48,363 bases of DNA, from positions 1 through 48,363 of the forward strand of contig CAMNRM010000039.1 in the NCBI GenBank assembly GCA_946553025.1, read 5' to 3'. The notes beneath the pieces were generated by a model. The model had not been told where the DNA came from and ran no database searches. It worked only from the letters and a program-made list of their open reading frames with translations. The DNA comes from an uncultured Clostridium sp. GTDB lineage: Bacteria > Bacillota > Clostridia > Lachnospirales > Lachnospiraceae. The number at the start of each line of letters is the position of its first letter. The stretch's first letter is position 1. Shown here in pieces: positions 32,934-42,554 of the stretch. A program made the translations under genes and the position numbers.

Positions 32934-34919
32934 TTGGACTGGAAAAACACCATATTTGCCGACAGCGGGCGGTATTTTGTCAGCAATCCTCTGCCCGAAA
33001 AAGGAGAAACCATAACCCTGTGGCTGAGAATCTGCGAGTGGTCCCCGGTAAAGCAGATCATTCTCAGAACGAAGCTTAACGGCGTGGAAGTCCTTTTGCC
33101 GATGGCGTGGGATTACTCCCGGGAAGGTCTGGCCTATTTTAAAACCAGCGTTGCCCTGTGGGAGGATGTGTTCCATTATCATTTTTATCTGGTTACACAG
33201 GATGAGGTTTACTATTATACACAAAACGGTCTGACCAGGGCCATGCCGGACGAAACCTTTGACTTTAAGGTCCTGGTGGGCTATCAGCAGCCGGAGTGGG
33301 TAAAAAATGCGGTGTTTTACCAGATATTTCCCGACCGTTTTTGCAGGGGGAATGAAAAGAACAGGGTTAAAGACAAAGAGTATTCCTTTAACGGCTGCCC
33401 GGCAATCCAGGTTAAAAACTGGAACCAGATCCCCGGCGGCTACTGGGACAGCCACTGCATGGATTTTTATGGGGGAGATCTGGAGGGGATTATCCAGAAG
33501 ATTCCTTATTTAAAGAAGCTTGGAATTAATGCCTTATACCTTAATCCGATTTTCTATGCCGCTACGGTGCACCGCTATGACTGCTTGGATTACTTTCATG
33601 TCGATCCCCACCTTGGTGGCGATGAGGCCCTGGTGAAATTAAGCCGGGCGCTTCATATGAATGGAATGCGGCTGATCCTGGATGTATCCGTCAACCATAC
33701 GGGAACGGCGCATAAGTGGTTTAATAAAAACGGCGAATTCTTCCCGCTTTCCCAGGGGGCTTACCATAACCCGGGGGCGAAGGAGAGGGAGTATTATCTC
33801 TTTAAGGAGAAAAAAGAAAAGCAGATTGCGGCAGGGGAAGGCACAGATGCCGGAATAAAGGCCGATACAGGGATGGGCACAGATGCAGAGGAAGGCGGCA
33901 GGGAATATAAGGCGTGGAATAACGTGGAAACGCTGCCGACCTTAAATTATGCGTCGAAGGCATTGCGCGAGGTTATCTATGAAGGCGAGGACTCGGTCGT
34001 GCGGCACTGGCTTAAAGCCCCCTTTGCCATCGACGGCTGGCGTTTTGACGTGGCGGATGTTATGGCAAGAAACGACGCCGTTCAGCTCCACCACGAAATC
34101 TGGCCGGAAATCCGCAGAAAAATCAAAGATGCAAATAAGGACGCTTATATCCTGGCCGAGGACTGGTGCGACTGTGCGGAATTTTTAAAGGGCGACGAGT
34201 GGGATTCGGCGATGAATTACTTTGGCTGCGCCCGCCCCGTCCGCGAGTTTGCCGGGGAACAGGACTGGTTTTTGCAGAAATATGATTACTTTAAAGAAAT
34301 CCCCAGCCCGCAGGATGCCGAGCTTTTTGCCCGGAGGGTGGGGGCGCATCTTCATAAGCTTCCCACGGTTATCCAGCAGAATCAGTTTAACCTGCTGGAC
34401 AGCCATGACATTGCCCGGCTTCACAATAACCCGGCAGTATCGCATGGGGCGTGGAAGAATGCAGTCCTCTTACAGTTTGCCCTTCCCGGCTGCGTCAGCG
34501 TCTACTACGGGGATGAGGCAGGGATTGACGGGAGGATACAGGACGTCGAGGGCTGCCGCTATCCCATGCCCTGGGATAAGGAATTTCAGAAAGAAGGGGC
34601 CTACATCCTGCACCACCGCCTGATTCAGCTCCGAAAAAAGACCGAAGCATTTACCGAAGGGTCATTTAAGATGCTCTATGCGAAGGATAAGCAGTTTGTG
34701 TGCGCACGGTTTACCGATAAGGAACGCTATATCGTCGCCTGTTCGATGGAAAAAGAGGAGAGGACGATTGACTTTTCCGTCGAAGGACTGGGCTGGGCGT
34801 CGTGTGCAAAAGGAAGCGATTTAAACGGCGAAAAACTGTGCGTGCCGGTGAACGACGGATGGATCAGGCTTACGCTTCCGGCGGAATCGGGGTGTGTGCT
34901 GCGGGTGGAGTTGGAGTGA
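32934..34919 (+). CDS. Glycoside hydrolase family 13 alpha-glycosidase (neopullulanase/cyclomaltodextrinase-like)
   Basis: A 661-aa cytoplasmic GH13 enzyme cutting alpha-glucans. An N-terminal beta domain (about 1-115) resembles CBM34. The catalytic barrel shows FYQIFPDRFCRG (about 126), nucleophile Asp in DGWRFDVADV (about 366-375), acid/base Glu in ILAEDW (about 408) and the third Asp in LLDSHDIARLH (about 490). Residues about 295-325 are a Gly/Ala/Asp/Lys-rich low-complexity insertion not usual in the family. No signal peptide. The start is TTG 32934, with GGAGG 8 nt upstream and no better ATG. Confidence 0.9.
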   Translation: MDWKNTIFADSGRYFVSNPLPEKGETITLWLRICEWSPVKQIILRTKLNGVEVLLPMAWDYSREGLAYFKTSVALWEDVFHYHFYLVTQDEVYYYTQNGLTRAMPDETFDFKVLVGYQQPEWVKNAVFYQIFPDRFCRGNEKNRVKDKEYSFNGCPAIQVKNWNQIPGGYWDSHCMDFYGGDLEGIIQKIPYLKKLGINALYLNPIFYAATVHRYDCLDYFHVDPHLGGDEALVKLSRALHMNGMRLILDVSVNHTGTAHKWFNKNGEFFPLSQGAYHNPGAKEREYYLFKEKKEKQIAAGEGTDAGIKADTGMGTDAEEGGREYKAWNNVETLPTLNYASKALREVIYEGEDSVVRHWLKAPFAIDGWRFDVADVMARNDAVQLHHEIWPEIRRKIKDANKDAYILAEDWCDCAEFLKGDEWDSAMNYFGCARPVREFAGEQDWFLQKYDYFKEIPSPQDAELFARRVGAHLHKLPTVIQQNQFNLLDSHDIARLHNNPAVSHGAWKNAVLLQFALPGCVSVYYGDEAGIDGRIQDVEGCRYPMPWDKEFQKEGAYILHHRLIQLRKKTEAFTEGSFKMLYAKDKQFVCARFTDKERYIVACSMEKEERTIDFSVEGLGWASCAKGSDLNGEKLCVPVNDGWIRLTLPAESGCVLRVELE

Positions 34920-34947
34920 ATGATAAGAATGAAAGAAGGGATTTAGG

Positions 34948-35187
34948 GTGACAAAAATAAGGCAGGATGCCATAAAGTTGTTAGAACAGATTCCAGACGA
35001 TAAGATTATCTTTATCATACAAATTATGCAGGGGATGAAGGGTTTGTATGAAAATGATGACAAGAAGCGGCGGGAAGAGGCGTTTCAGCGTTTAGAAAGA
35101 ATCAGAAAAAAAGTTCCAGATCTTGACTATGACAGGGAATTGGCAGCATATCGAGAGGAGAAATATGGCAGTACGGGTACTTATTGA
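34948..35187 (+). CDS. Probable antitoxin of a PIN-domain toxin-antitoxin pair
   Basis: A 79-aa charged, helical protein starting at GTG 34948 with GAAAGAAGGG 7 nt upstream. It begins TKIRQDAIKLLEQIPDDKI and ends with a Lys/Arg/Glu-rich tail (RLERIRKKVPDLDYDRELAAY), the part that would wrap the toxin. It lacks an obvious AbrB or ribbon-helix-helix fold. The call rests on its position: its 3' end overlaps the PIN toxin gene by 23 nt, the usual coupled arrangement. Confidence 0.7.
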   Translation: MTKIRQDAIKLLEQIPDDKIIFIIQIMQGMKGLYENDDKKRREEAFQRLERIRKKVPDLDYDRELAAYREEKYGSTGTY

Positions 35188-35602
35188 TACAAATGTTTTG
35201 TTGGATTATCTTTTAGACCGGGAACCATATGGAGAAATGGCAAGATGGATAGTGAAGGCATGTCAGAGGCAGCAGATATTTGCCTGTGTTGCTTCACATT
35301 CCATCAGTAATATCTTTTTTATTCTCCGTAAAGATTTTACGATTGAGGAACGAAGAACGATATTGTTGGATATCTGTGAACTTTTTGATGTGGAAGGAAT
35401 TAATAAAGATAAACTGCAGAATGCACTTGTCAATGAGGACTTTCAAGACTTTGAAGATTGTCTTCAGATGGAGTGTGCAATAAGTTATCATGCAGATTAC
35501 ATTGTGACAAGAAATTTGCCGGATTTTAAAAGCAGCATAATTCCCTGTCTTGAACCAGAGCAGTTTTATCAAATGATGCATGATCGTGGAAAAACAAATT
35601 AA
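35165..35602 (+). CDS. PIN-domain toxin (VapC-like ribonuclease)
   Basis: A 145-aa PIN-domain protein, predicted Mg-dependent ribonuclease. Conserved acidic residues are visible in RVLIDTNVLLDYLLDREP (about 4-21), FEDCLQMECAISYHADYIVTRN (split: DFEDCLQ near 98; ADYIVTRN near 113) and FKSS. ATG 35165 has AGAGGAGA 4 nt upstream and lies inside the antitoxin gene. First gene pair of the accessory half of the window. A terminator follows at 35654. Confidence 0.85.
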   Translation: MAVRVLIDTNVLLDYLLDREPYGEMARWIVKACQRQQIFACVASHSISNIFFILRKDFTIEERRTILLDICELFDVEGINKDKLQNALVNEDFQDFEDCLQMECAISYHADYIVTRNLPDFKSSIIPCLEPEQFYQMMHDRGKTN

Positions 35603-35621
35603 ATTGGGTTACCTTTTATGA

Positions 35622-36425
<804 letters not shown>

Positions 36426-36487
36426 CTGGGATATAAAGAGATGGAGATGATCTGCTTATAATCGGATAAAGAATGAATAAAGCGAAA

Positions 36488-36524
36488 AGAATCCCCGGCT
36501 TATTGCAGTTGGGGGTTCTTTTTG
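36488..36524 (+). terminator. Terminator after recombinase 2
   Basis: AGAATCCCC (36488-36496) pairs with GGGGGTTCT (36511-36519) with one G-U pair, followed by Ts. Confidence 0.8.
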
Positions 36525-36553
36525 TTCTAGATGAATAGGATGCGCTTTTTCAT

Positions 36554-37660
36554 ATGGATTTTGCCAGTGAGGGAAATAAGAAAGATTTTCTGCGCTTTCT
36601 GCGATCCTTGCTTAAAGGTCAGGCTTATGTGGAATTTGCGTATATGACCGGAGTTTTGCCGATCGCAAAATATTCGAGCGGGTCGGAACTGAATATGTTC
36701 AAAGAGTACGATATGGCAACGAAGAAGAAGTTTTGCGGATATTTTGGCTTTTCGGATGCAGAGGTTGACCGGCTTTTTGCCGTGTACCAGAGGACAACCA
36801 GGGATGGAAAGATTACCCGGGAGGAACTGGCAGAGTGGTATGACGGATATTTTACGGCGGCTGGGAATCGATTATATAATCCGCGATCGGTTGTCTGTGC
36901 GCTGATCGATGATCAGATTGGCAGTTATTGGACAAGTTCGGGGCCATATGATGAGATTTTTTACTATATCCGGAACAATATAGAGGATGTCCGGGACGAT
37001 CTGGTATTAATGATTGCCGGAGAGTGTGTTGTGATAAAACTGCAGGGCTATGCGGCGGTATCGACAGAGTTGATAACCAAAAACCAGATTTATTCAGCAA
37101 TGGTTGTCTATGGTTTGCTGACCTATGAAAATGGGGCGGTTTCTATTCCTAACAGGGAATTGATAAAAAAGTTTAATGAATTGCTTCTTACAAAGGACAG
37201 CCTGGGATATGTCCATCATCTGGCAAAAGAATCAGAGAAGATGCTGAAGGCTACGCTGTGTGGGAATACAGATACGATGGCAGAAATTTTAAAATATGCC
37301 CATGATACAGAATCACCGATTTTTTCCTATAATAGTGAGATTGAGTTGTCCGCAGTGGTGAACTTGGTGTATCTGGCAGCAAGAGATCGCTACCGGGTTG
37401 AACGGGAAGATAAGGCAGGGGAAGGGTTTGTGGATTTTATTTTCTATCCGGAATACAGGAATGAAGATGTATTGATTTTGGAATTAAAGATTGACAGCAC
37501 TCAGGAGGAGGCAATAGAGCAGATAAAAGATAAGAGGTATGCGCTTCGGTTTAGAGGGAAGCTTGGGGAGAGGGAGAAGTATACAGGAAGGATACTGGCT
37601 GTTGGGATTAGTTATGATCGGAAGACGAAGGAGCATTTTTGTAGGGTGGAGGTGCTTTGA
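36554..37660 (+). pseudogene. 5'-truncated AAA-ATPase-like / PD-(D/E)XK nuclease protein
   Basis: A 368-aa open frame matching the C-terminal two thirds of the widespread AAA-ATPase-like plus PD-(D/E)XK nuclease family, usually about 550 aa. It retains AYMTGVLPIAKYSSGSELNM (about 29-48) and the nuclease-like tail GFVDFIFYPEYRNEDVLILELKI, split as GFVDFIFYP (about 295) and VLILELKID (about 310). The N-terminal region with the Walker A and B motifs is absent. The terminator of recombinase 2 lies directly upstream, and no ribosome-binding site is seen before ATG 36554. Probably an inactive remnant. Confidence 0.7.
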
Positions 37661-37877
37661 GGGGACTTTGCGTATTGGATGGAAATATATGGGGATATTG
37701 CGTTAAAAAAATATCAATAAAAAATGCTTAAGTTTTGAGGAATGTTGACGAAGTTGTAATCAAGGGATTTATAGTATATATATCTTATTATATAAAACCT
37801 AAGCATGGCATAGTGCAATATCAACCTGGCAGTTTAAAATGCAAAAGTCATCAAAAATATTGAGAAAGGTAAATGCA

Positions 37878-39449
37878 ATGAAGAAAAGAAGTCTGACAGC
37901 GTTAGTTTTGATTTTTGCTATGACAATGGCGAATCCCGGTTTAAATAATGCTGCGGAACGTTCTATCCCTGAAAAGGAAAAAACAGAAAATGCAGGTAAT
38001 AAAAGAGAAACACTGGCAACGCCCTCAGACTTAGAGTCTAAGGTCAACCGTGGTGATGCCTCTGAAAAAAAACAGAACATTGTTTCTTTAGTCATTCCTC
38101 AAAAGTTAGAAGTTGTTATAGATCCGTTTGAAATCGATGGGAAAACACAGGTTTATTCCGAAAAATACAGCATTAAAAATACCGGAGAAACAAAAGGAGT
38201 TTTACAGCTTTCCAAATTGGCCTGTACATCAGGAAAATCTGGAGAGGTAAAAGTGCGGAAAAATCAGGACGGGATTCATGACGGAGAAAAAAAGAAAATT
38301 TATCTGGAAATGGTATTGGAATATGAAAAATTAAAAGATAATGCAGCAGAGGATGAAGAAAATAATGATGAAGGGACCGAGGAAGAAGAAACTGGGCATT
38401 TAGAAAATGGTCGTTCAGAAAATAAGACAATCGAAGAAGAAAATTTGAAAACTGAAAGAGAAAGTGAACAGCATATTGTCCTTTCCCGGGAAGATACATC
38501 GTATGAGCAGGTTCTTGAGGCGGGAGAAGAGGTAGTTATCTATTTCTGTGGAGAAGTAAATGAAAATGCATCACAGTCATGGGAAAACGGAGATGTAGAG
38601 ATAACGGTAGTTTATGATTGGAAAGAACTAAAAGAAGAATCAGAAGAGGAAATCGAGGAAACATTGGAAATCCCGGAAACAACCGAAGAAACAGAGGATG
38701 AGGAGATAAACGAAAAAGAGCAAGAACCAGAGGAGAGTGGAAAAGAAGTAGGAGAAGAATCCATGGGAGAGGCTGGTGCTGAAAAGATTGATGTTGAAAA
38801 TACAGCGGAGGGTTCAAAAGAAAATTTGGACGAGATAAAAGAAGGTACTGAAGAAAGCGATGAGAGTTTAGAAGAGGCAGAAGAAAAGATTGAGGAAAGC
38901 AAGGAGAATTTAGAAAATATAGAAGAAAGTCCTGAAGAAACAGAAAAGGATTTAGAAAAAACAGAAGGAAATTCTGAGAAAAGTTCAGAAGAAGAAACAG
39001 AAGGAACTACTGAGGAAGAAAAAGGAGAAAATAAAGAAAACGAGAAAATCCCGGCAGACTCACAGTTTGGCGAAGAAAATTCCTCTGAAACAGAAGAAAA
39101 AACGGAGGAAAGTGATCATAAACAGCAGGAAATCAGTAGTTCAGAAGAAAAGGAAGATATAGGGAATACGGAAGATAACGAAGAGAAGAAAGATACAGAA
39201 GAGGTTGTATCGAATTCTCCGACGGTGAATACAGAAAATAAAGATAAAGAAGAAAGTGCTTCGCCTGGTGTGATAGAAGTTAAAGATGATACGGGAAATG
39301 ATGCAGGCAGTAAAACAGAAGATGAAGCAGAAAAAGAAAATGATTCGGCAGAGGAAAAAGGAACGAAAGATAAAGAAGAAAATCATTTGGCAGTGGAAAC
39401 GGAAAATAAAGAGGGGGATTCATCGATTAAGGCAGAACATGATGAATAG
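37878..39449 (+). CDS. Secreted surface protein with a long Glu-rich region (surface cluster gene 1)
   Basis: A 523-aa exported protein. Signal peptide MKKRSLTALVLIFAMTMANP (about 1-25). Residues about 68-245 form a beta-type domain: LVIPQKLEVVIDPFEIDGK, QVYSEKYSIKNTGETKG, and after an acidic insertion VLEAGEEVVIYFCGEVNENA and WENGDVEITVVYDWKEL. Its start is clearly similar to the N-terminus of gene 3 at 40156. Residues about 250-523 are an extremely acidic, low-complexity tail of Glu, Lys, Asn, Ser and Thr. No LPxTG signal or C-terminal helix is seen. AGAAAGG precedes ATG 37878. Possible stalk or spacer; function unknown. Confidence 0.75.
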   Translation: MKKRSLTALVLIFAMTMANPGLNNAAERSIPEKEKTENAGNKRETLATPSDLESKVNRGDASEKKQNIVSLVIPQKLEVVIDPFEIDGKTQVYSEKYSIKNTGETKGVLQLSKLACTSGKSGEVKVRKNQDGIHDGEKKKIYLEMVLEYEKLKDNAAEDEENNDEGTEEEETGHLENGRSENKTIEEENLKTERESEQHIVLSREDTSYEQVLEAGEEVVIYFCGEVNENASQSWENGDVEITVVYDWKELKEESEEEIEETLEIPETTEETEDEEINEKEQEPEESGKEVGEESMGEAGAEKIDVENTAEGSKENLDEIKEGTEESDESLEEAEEKIEESKENLENIEESPEETEKDLEKTEGNSEKSSEEETEGTTEEEKGENKENEKIPADSQFGEENSSETEEKTEESDHKQQEISSSEEKEDIGNTEDNEEKKDTEEVVSNSPTVNTENKDKEESASPGVIEVKDDTGNDAGSKTEDEAEKENDSAEEKGTKDKEENHLAVETENKEGDSSIKAEHDE

Positions 39450-39567
39450 GTGAAGGAGATTTATAGGACGGAGAATGGAGAGGATTCTGCGCTTAATGAA
39501 ACGGAATAGGATTCTCTGTGAAGATAGTCTGCCAGAAGATGGATGAGAGGAGAAATAGACAGGAAAA

Positions 39568-40080
39568 ATGGATAAGAAAAAGAAAACAGTAATTATTGCA
39601 GGTGTTATCGTAGCTCTTTTGCTTGTAATTATCGGAGTGCTGGTTTTTATGCTCGTTCAGAAAGACGCTGAAGAGCCGGAAGAGTCCGTTGGTTATGTTT
39701 TAGATGAAGGAAATTACCAGCAGATACAGGAAAGCATGGCAGAAGAGGTGTCGGAGGGATATTTTGAAACCTATATGAACACAACCTGGACCTTTGCGGA
39801 CGGAACATCGGAAACTAAAGATGCTGTGCTGGGAAATGCACCAAATAATACAAAACCGATCCGGTGCGAAGTGATTCTCAACGACACCGGTGAGGTTATA
39901 TATAAGACAGGTGTACTTCCGGTGGGGGCGGTTTTGGAACCCTTTAAGCTGGATAAAGATTTGGATGCCGGAACATACGAAGCCATTTGTCAAATTTATC
40001 TTTTAAAAGAGCAGGAAGATGGAACCTATGCAGATTTCAGCAGCGCAGGGTTTTATATAACGATTGAGGTAGAAAATTAA
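39568..40080 (+). CDS. Membrane-anchored extracellular protein (surface cluster gene 2)
   Basis: A 170-aa protein with a short positive start (MDKKKK) and one membrane helix (about 7-30, TVIIAGVIVALLLVIIGVLV), so anchored with the C-terminus outside. The extracellular part (about 50-170) contains MNTTWTFADGTSETKD, GNAPNNTKPIRCEVIL and GVLPVGAVLEPFKLDKDLDAG, a compact beta-sandwich-like domain that I have no function for. GGAGAAATAGACAGGA precedes the ATG. Its place between two secreted proteins suggests that it anchors or assembles them. Confidence 0.75.
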   Translation: MDKKKKTVIIAGVIVALLLVIIGVLVFMLVQKDAEEPEESVGYVLDEGNYQQIQESMAEEVSEGYFETYMNTTWTFADGTSETKDAVLGNAPNNTKPIRCEVILNDTGEVIYKTGVLPVGAVLEPFKLDKDLDAGTYEAICQIYLLKEQEDGTYADFSSAGFYITIEVEN

Positions 40081-40140
40081 AGGGGGATAATTACTGTACT
40101 ACATAGTAGCAGTGGTTATAAATAAAATGATTCTTATTAT

Positions 40141-40155
40141 AAGGAGGAAAATGGA
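40141..40155 (+). promoter_or_regulatory. Strong ribosome-binding site of surface cluster gene 3
   Basis: AAGGAGG (40141-40147), 8 nt before ATG 40156, follows an AT-rich leader with two TTATAA-like boxes and an imperfect hairpin (ACTGTACTAC...AGTAGCAGT, 40093-40113). This suggests high expression. Confidence 0.5.
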
Positions 40156-41403
40156 ATGAAAGGAAAGAAATTAGTATCAATTCTTACGGCAGGCGCACTT
40201 GCCGCAACGATGGCAATGCCAGCGATGGCAGATGGGGGGGAAGTCAATGTAGATGTAACTACCAAGACAGGAATCCTGAGAGTAGAAGTTCCTACTACTC
40301 TGGCGATTGCTGTAGACCAGTTTGAAACTTCCGATGTGGGTTCTCAGGTTTACTCTGGGGAATTTACAATTGCTAATAGGAGTGAGGTTAATGTTAAAGT
40401 TAATGTAACTTCTACGGCAACTGTAGAAAGCAGTGTAACACTTGCAGCAAAGAGAGCCGATGTTGCTGCGGCTGCAGGAACGAATGGAACAGCATGGTTG
40501 GCAGTAGCGGCAAAGAAAAGTGCAAATAATTATGAAGCAGCTAGCGGAAATGATAGTTTTGCAAATCTGAACGAGGCAAGTGCCAATGTTACCACCTTTG
40601 CAAAGAATGGTACAGCGATAACGGCAGCACAGACGTTTTATCTGAAGAAAGGTCAAGCAAACTCCGCAGCATATAAATTACTGAAGCCAGAAGCAGATGG
40701 AAAGAACAATGATGTTTCCTATGCACAGTTCTATAAGCTGACAGAGATTGGGACACAGCCAACAGATACTGCAACTCTTCAGGCAGCAGTAAATGCCAGT
40801 GATGTTTATGAGATAACGTCTGCAAATCAGACGGCTCCAGATGGGAAGTCAGTGACAAAAATTGAAAAGGGTGATACGGCTACATTTACAAGTGGAAGCA
40901 AGTATTACACAATAGCAGAAGCCCCAACCCCAATAGTTGATTTGAAGGCAGCTGATATCTATGCTTATGGAGAGTTGACAAAAGATGCTGATGATGCAGA
41001 TGCAGCTTTCCGCTATATCGGTGCATTGTCTTCTAACAAGGAAGTATGGGATTCAAAAGATATTTCCAAGATCAACATTGCTTACACTATTCAGGGGATT
41101 CCGCAGAGTACTTATGATGATGCTGTAGCTGAAACGGGTGCACTGGTATATGGCCTTTACAAAGGGAAAATTCCGGCAACATATTCTAAAATAAGTGGAG
41201 TAAACTGGGTTTCTCTGAACGCTAAAGATGGATTTGCAGCAGCACCGACATCTGTTTCTGTTGGAGGTACTGAGTTAGCTAGTGGAAAATATACTTTTGA
41301 AAAGAGCGGGTGGATTAAACTGGTAGATGATCCTGCTGCAGGTGATGAAATTTTAGTAGTTGTAAATGGAACTACTTATAAAGCAACTGTACCTACATCA
41401 TAA
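40156..41403 (+). CDS. Secreted, probably abundant surface protein (surface cluster gene 3)
   Basis: A 415-aa secreted protein. Signal peptide about 1-25 (MKGKKLVSILTAGALAATMA, cleavage near AMADG). The N-terminal domain (about 27-100) reads VDVTTKTGILRVEVPTTLAI, DQFETSDVGSQVYSGEFTIA, and aligns with the beta domain of gene 1. The remainder is Ala, Thr, Asn and Lys-rich with low cysteine content, typical of surface-exposed structural proteins. Codon and residue composition, together with the strong ribosome-binding site, suggest high production. No sortase signal or surface-layer-homology repeats. A hairpin follows at 41441. Possibly the main subunit of a fibre or layer. Confidence 0.75.
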   Translation: MKGKKLVSILTAGALAATMAMPAMADGGEVNVDVTTKTGILRVEVPTTLAIAVDQFETSDVGSQVYSGEFTIANRSEVNVKVNVTSTATVESSVTLAAKRADVAAAAGTNGTAWLAVAAKKSANNYEAASGNDSFANLNEASANVTTFAKNGTAITAAQTFYLKKGQANSAAYKLLKPEADGKNNDVSYAQFYKLTEIGTQPTDTATLQAAVNASDVYEITSANQTAPDGKSVTKIEKGDTATFTSGSKYYTIAEAPTPIVDLKAADIYAYGELTKDADDADAAFRYIGALSSNKEVWDSKDISKINIAYTIQGIPQSTYDDAVAETGALVYGLYKGKIPATYSKISGVNWVSLNAKDGFAAAPTSVSVGGTELASGKYTFEKSGWIKLVDDPAAGDEILVVVNGTTYKATVPTS

Positions 41404-41440
41404 TATAAATGATAAATATGTGCTAAGTTAAAGATTATTT

Positions 41441-41468
41441 TCGGGAGGACGTATTTTGTCCTCCCCGA
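41441..41468 (+). terminator. Candidate terminator after surface cluster gene 3
   Basis: TCGGGAGGAC (41441-41450) pairs with GTCCTCCCCGA (41458-41468) with a single bulge. The T-run after it is weak (TTATTG), so some read-through into the glycan island is likely. Confidence 0.6.
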
Positions 41469-41531
41469 TTATTGAAAAAACAATTTGATTTTAGTTTACA
41501 CATTGTGAGAAGCAGAATAAAGGGGAAATAA

Positions 41532-42533
41532 ATGTTTGTATATAATCAGAAATTTTATAAACATGTTGAAGAACACTCAAAAAAAGAGGCAGAGATTATT
41601 GTACCATATATACTTAAAAAATTTCATCCTAAAAGTGTTGTTGATTTTGGATGTGCGGAAGGAGTATGGCTTAGTGTTATTCAAAATATAGAAAAAGAAA
41701 CTTATATTTTGGGTTTAGATGGAGATTATGTCAACAAAAGTAAATTAAAAATACCTGTTTCTTGTTTTCAATCTGCTGATTTATCAAAACCAATTCGATT
41801 ACAAAAAAGATATGATCTGGCTATTTCATTAGAGGTGGCAGAGCATATTGAAGAAAAATACAGTGATATTTTTGTCGATAATTTGGTGAGGGCTTCAGAC
41901 TGTATTGTTTTTAGTGCGGCAATTCCTGGACAAGGTGGAACTCATCATGTAAATGAACAAAGACAAAGTTATTGGATAAAAAAATTTGAAAGCAGAGGAT
42001 ATATTGTAGATAATAGTATTAGGAATCATTTTTGGAATAAACAAGAAATTATATTTTATTATAAACAGAATATGCTTTGTTTTATTAATAAAAATATTAC
42101 ATTAGAGAACTCAAAAGAAAAAGAAATTTATGATGTTGTTCATCCAGATTTATTAATGAAACTTAGAAATATACTTAATGATAAAATCCCGCAGTTTTAT
42201 ACAATTATCAATCATCCGGAAGATTTTGAAAAAATAGATTGTACATGCAGAAAAGTTTTAAAAACACATAAAAAAATTGTAATTTATCCATTTGGCGTTA
42301 TGGGGAAAATTTGTAAGGAACTTTTGAATTGCGCATATGGAGTACAGGAACTTGCGATTGTAGATAATAAATTATGTTTTTTGGAGTCGAATATAATTTC
42401 TTTAGAGGATCTAAGTAAATTAGATGAAGAGTTTGTAATAATTGAATGTTGTAATAATCCTATATTTCATAATGAAGTCTGGCGTGAATTAGAGGAAAAA
42501 ATAAAGGATAAAGAAATCTATAGAATTTTCTAA
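41532..42533 (+). CDS. SAM-dependent methyltransferase with C-terminal Rossmann-like module
   Basis: A 333-aa protein. Residues about 20-200 are a class I methyltransferase: motif I VVDFGCAEGVWLSVI (about 36-50), then LGLDGDYV and LAISLEVAEHIEEKYSDIF (about 95-113). Residues about 245-333 form a second module: KIVIYPFGVMGKICKELL, LAIVDNKLC, shared with the proteins at 43694, 44681 and 47816. The module looks nucleotide-binding. AAAGGGGAAA precedes ATG 41532. First gene of an AT-rich island; the acceptor is probably a glycan precursor, inferred only from neighbours. Confidence 0.8.
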   Translation: MFVYNQKFYKHVEEHSKKEAEIIVPYILKKFHPKSVVDFGCAEGVWLSVIQNIEKETYILGLDGDYVNKSKLKIPVSCFQSADLSKPIRLQKRYDLAISLEVAEHIEEKYSDIFVDNLVRASDCIVFSAAIPGQGGTHHVNEQRQSYWIKKFESRGYIVDNSIRNHFWNKQEIIFYYKQNMLCFINKNITLENSKEKEIYDVVHPDLLMKLRNILNDKIPQFYTIINHPEDFEKIDCTCRKVLKTHKKIVIYPFGVMGKICKELLNCAYGVQELAIVDNKLCFLESNIISLEDLSKLDEEFVIIECCNNPIFHNEVWRELEEKIKDKEIYRIF

Positions 42534-42554
42534 ACTTTAATAAGGAGTTTTGAA

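Noticed and set aside
32302-33455. Long antisense reading frames opposite the phosphoesterase and GH13 genes
   Set aside because: They have no ribosome-binding site, unnatural composition, and oppose genes with clear catalytic motifs.
40177-40656. Cys-rich antisense frame opposite surface gene 3
   Set aside because: The Cys/Arg content comes from reverse reading of Ala/Thr codons; no start signal.
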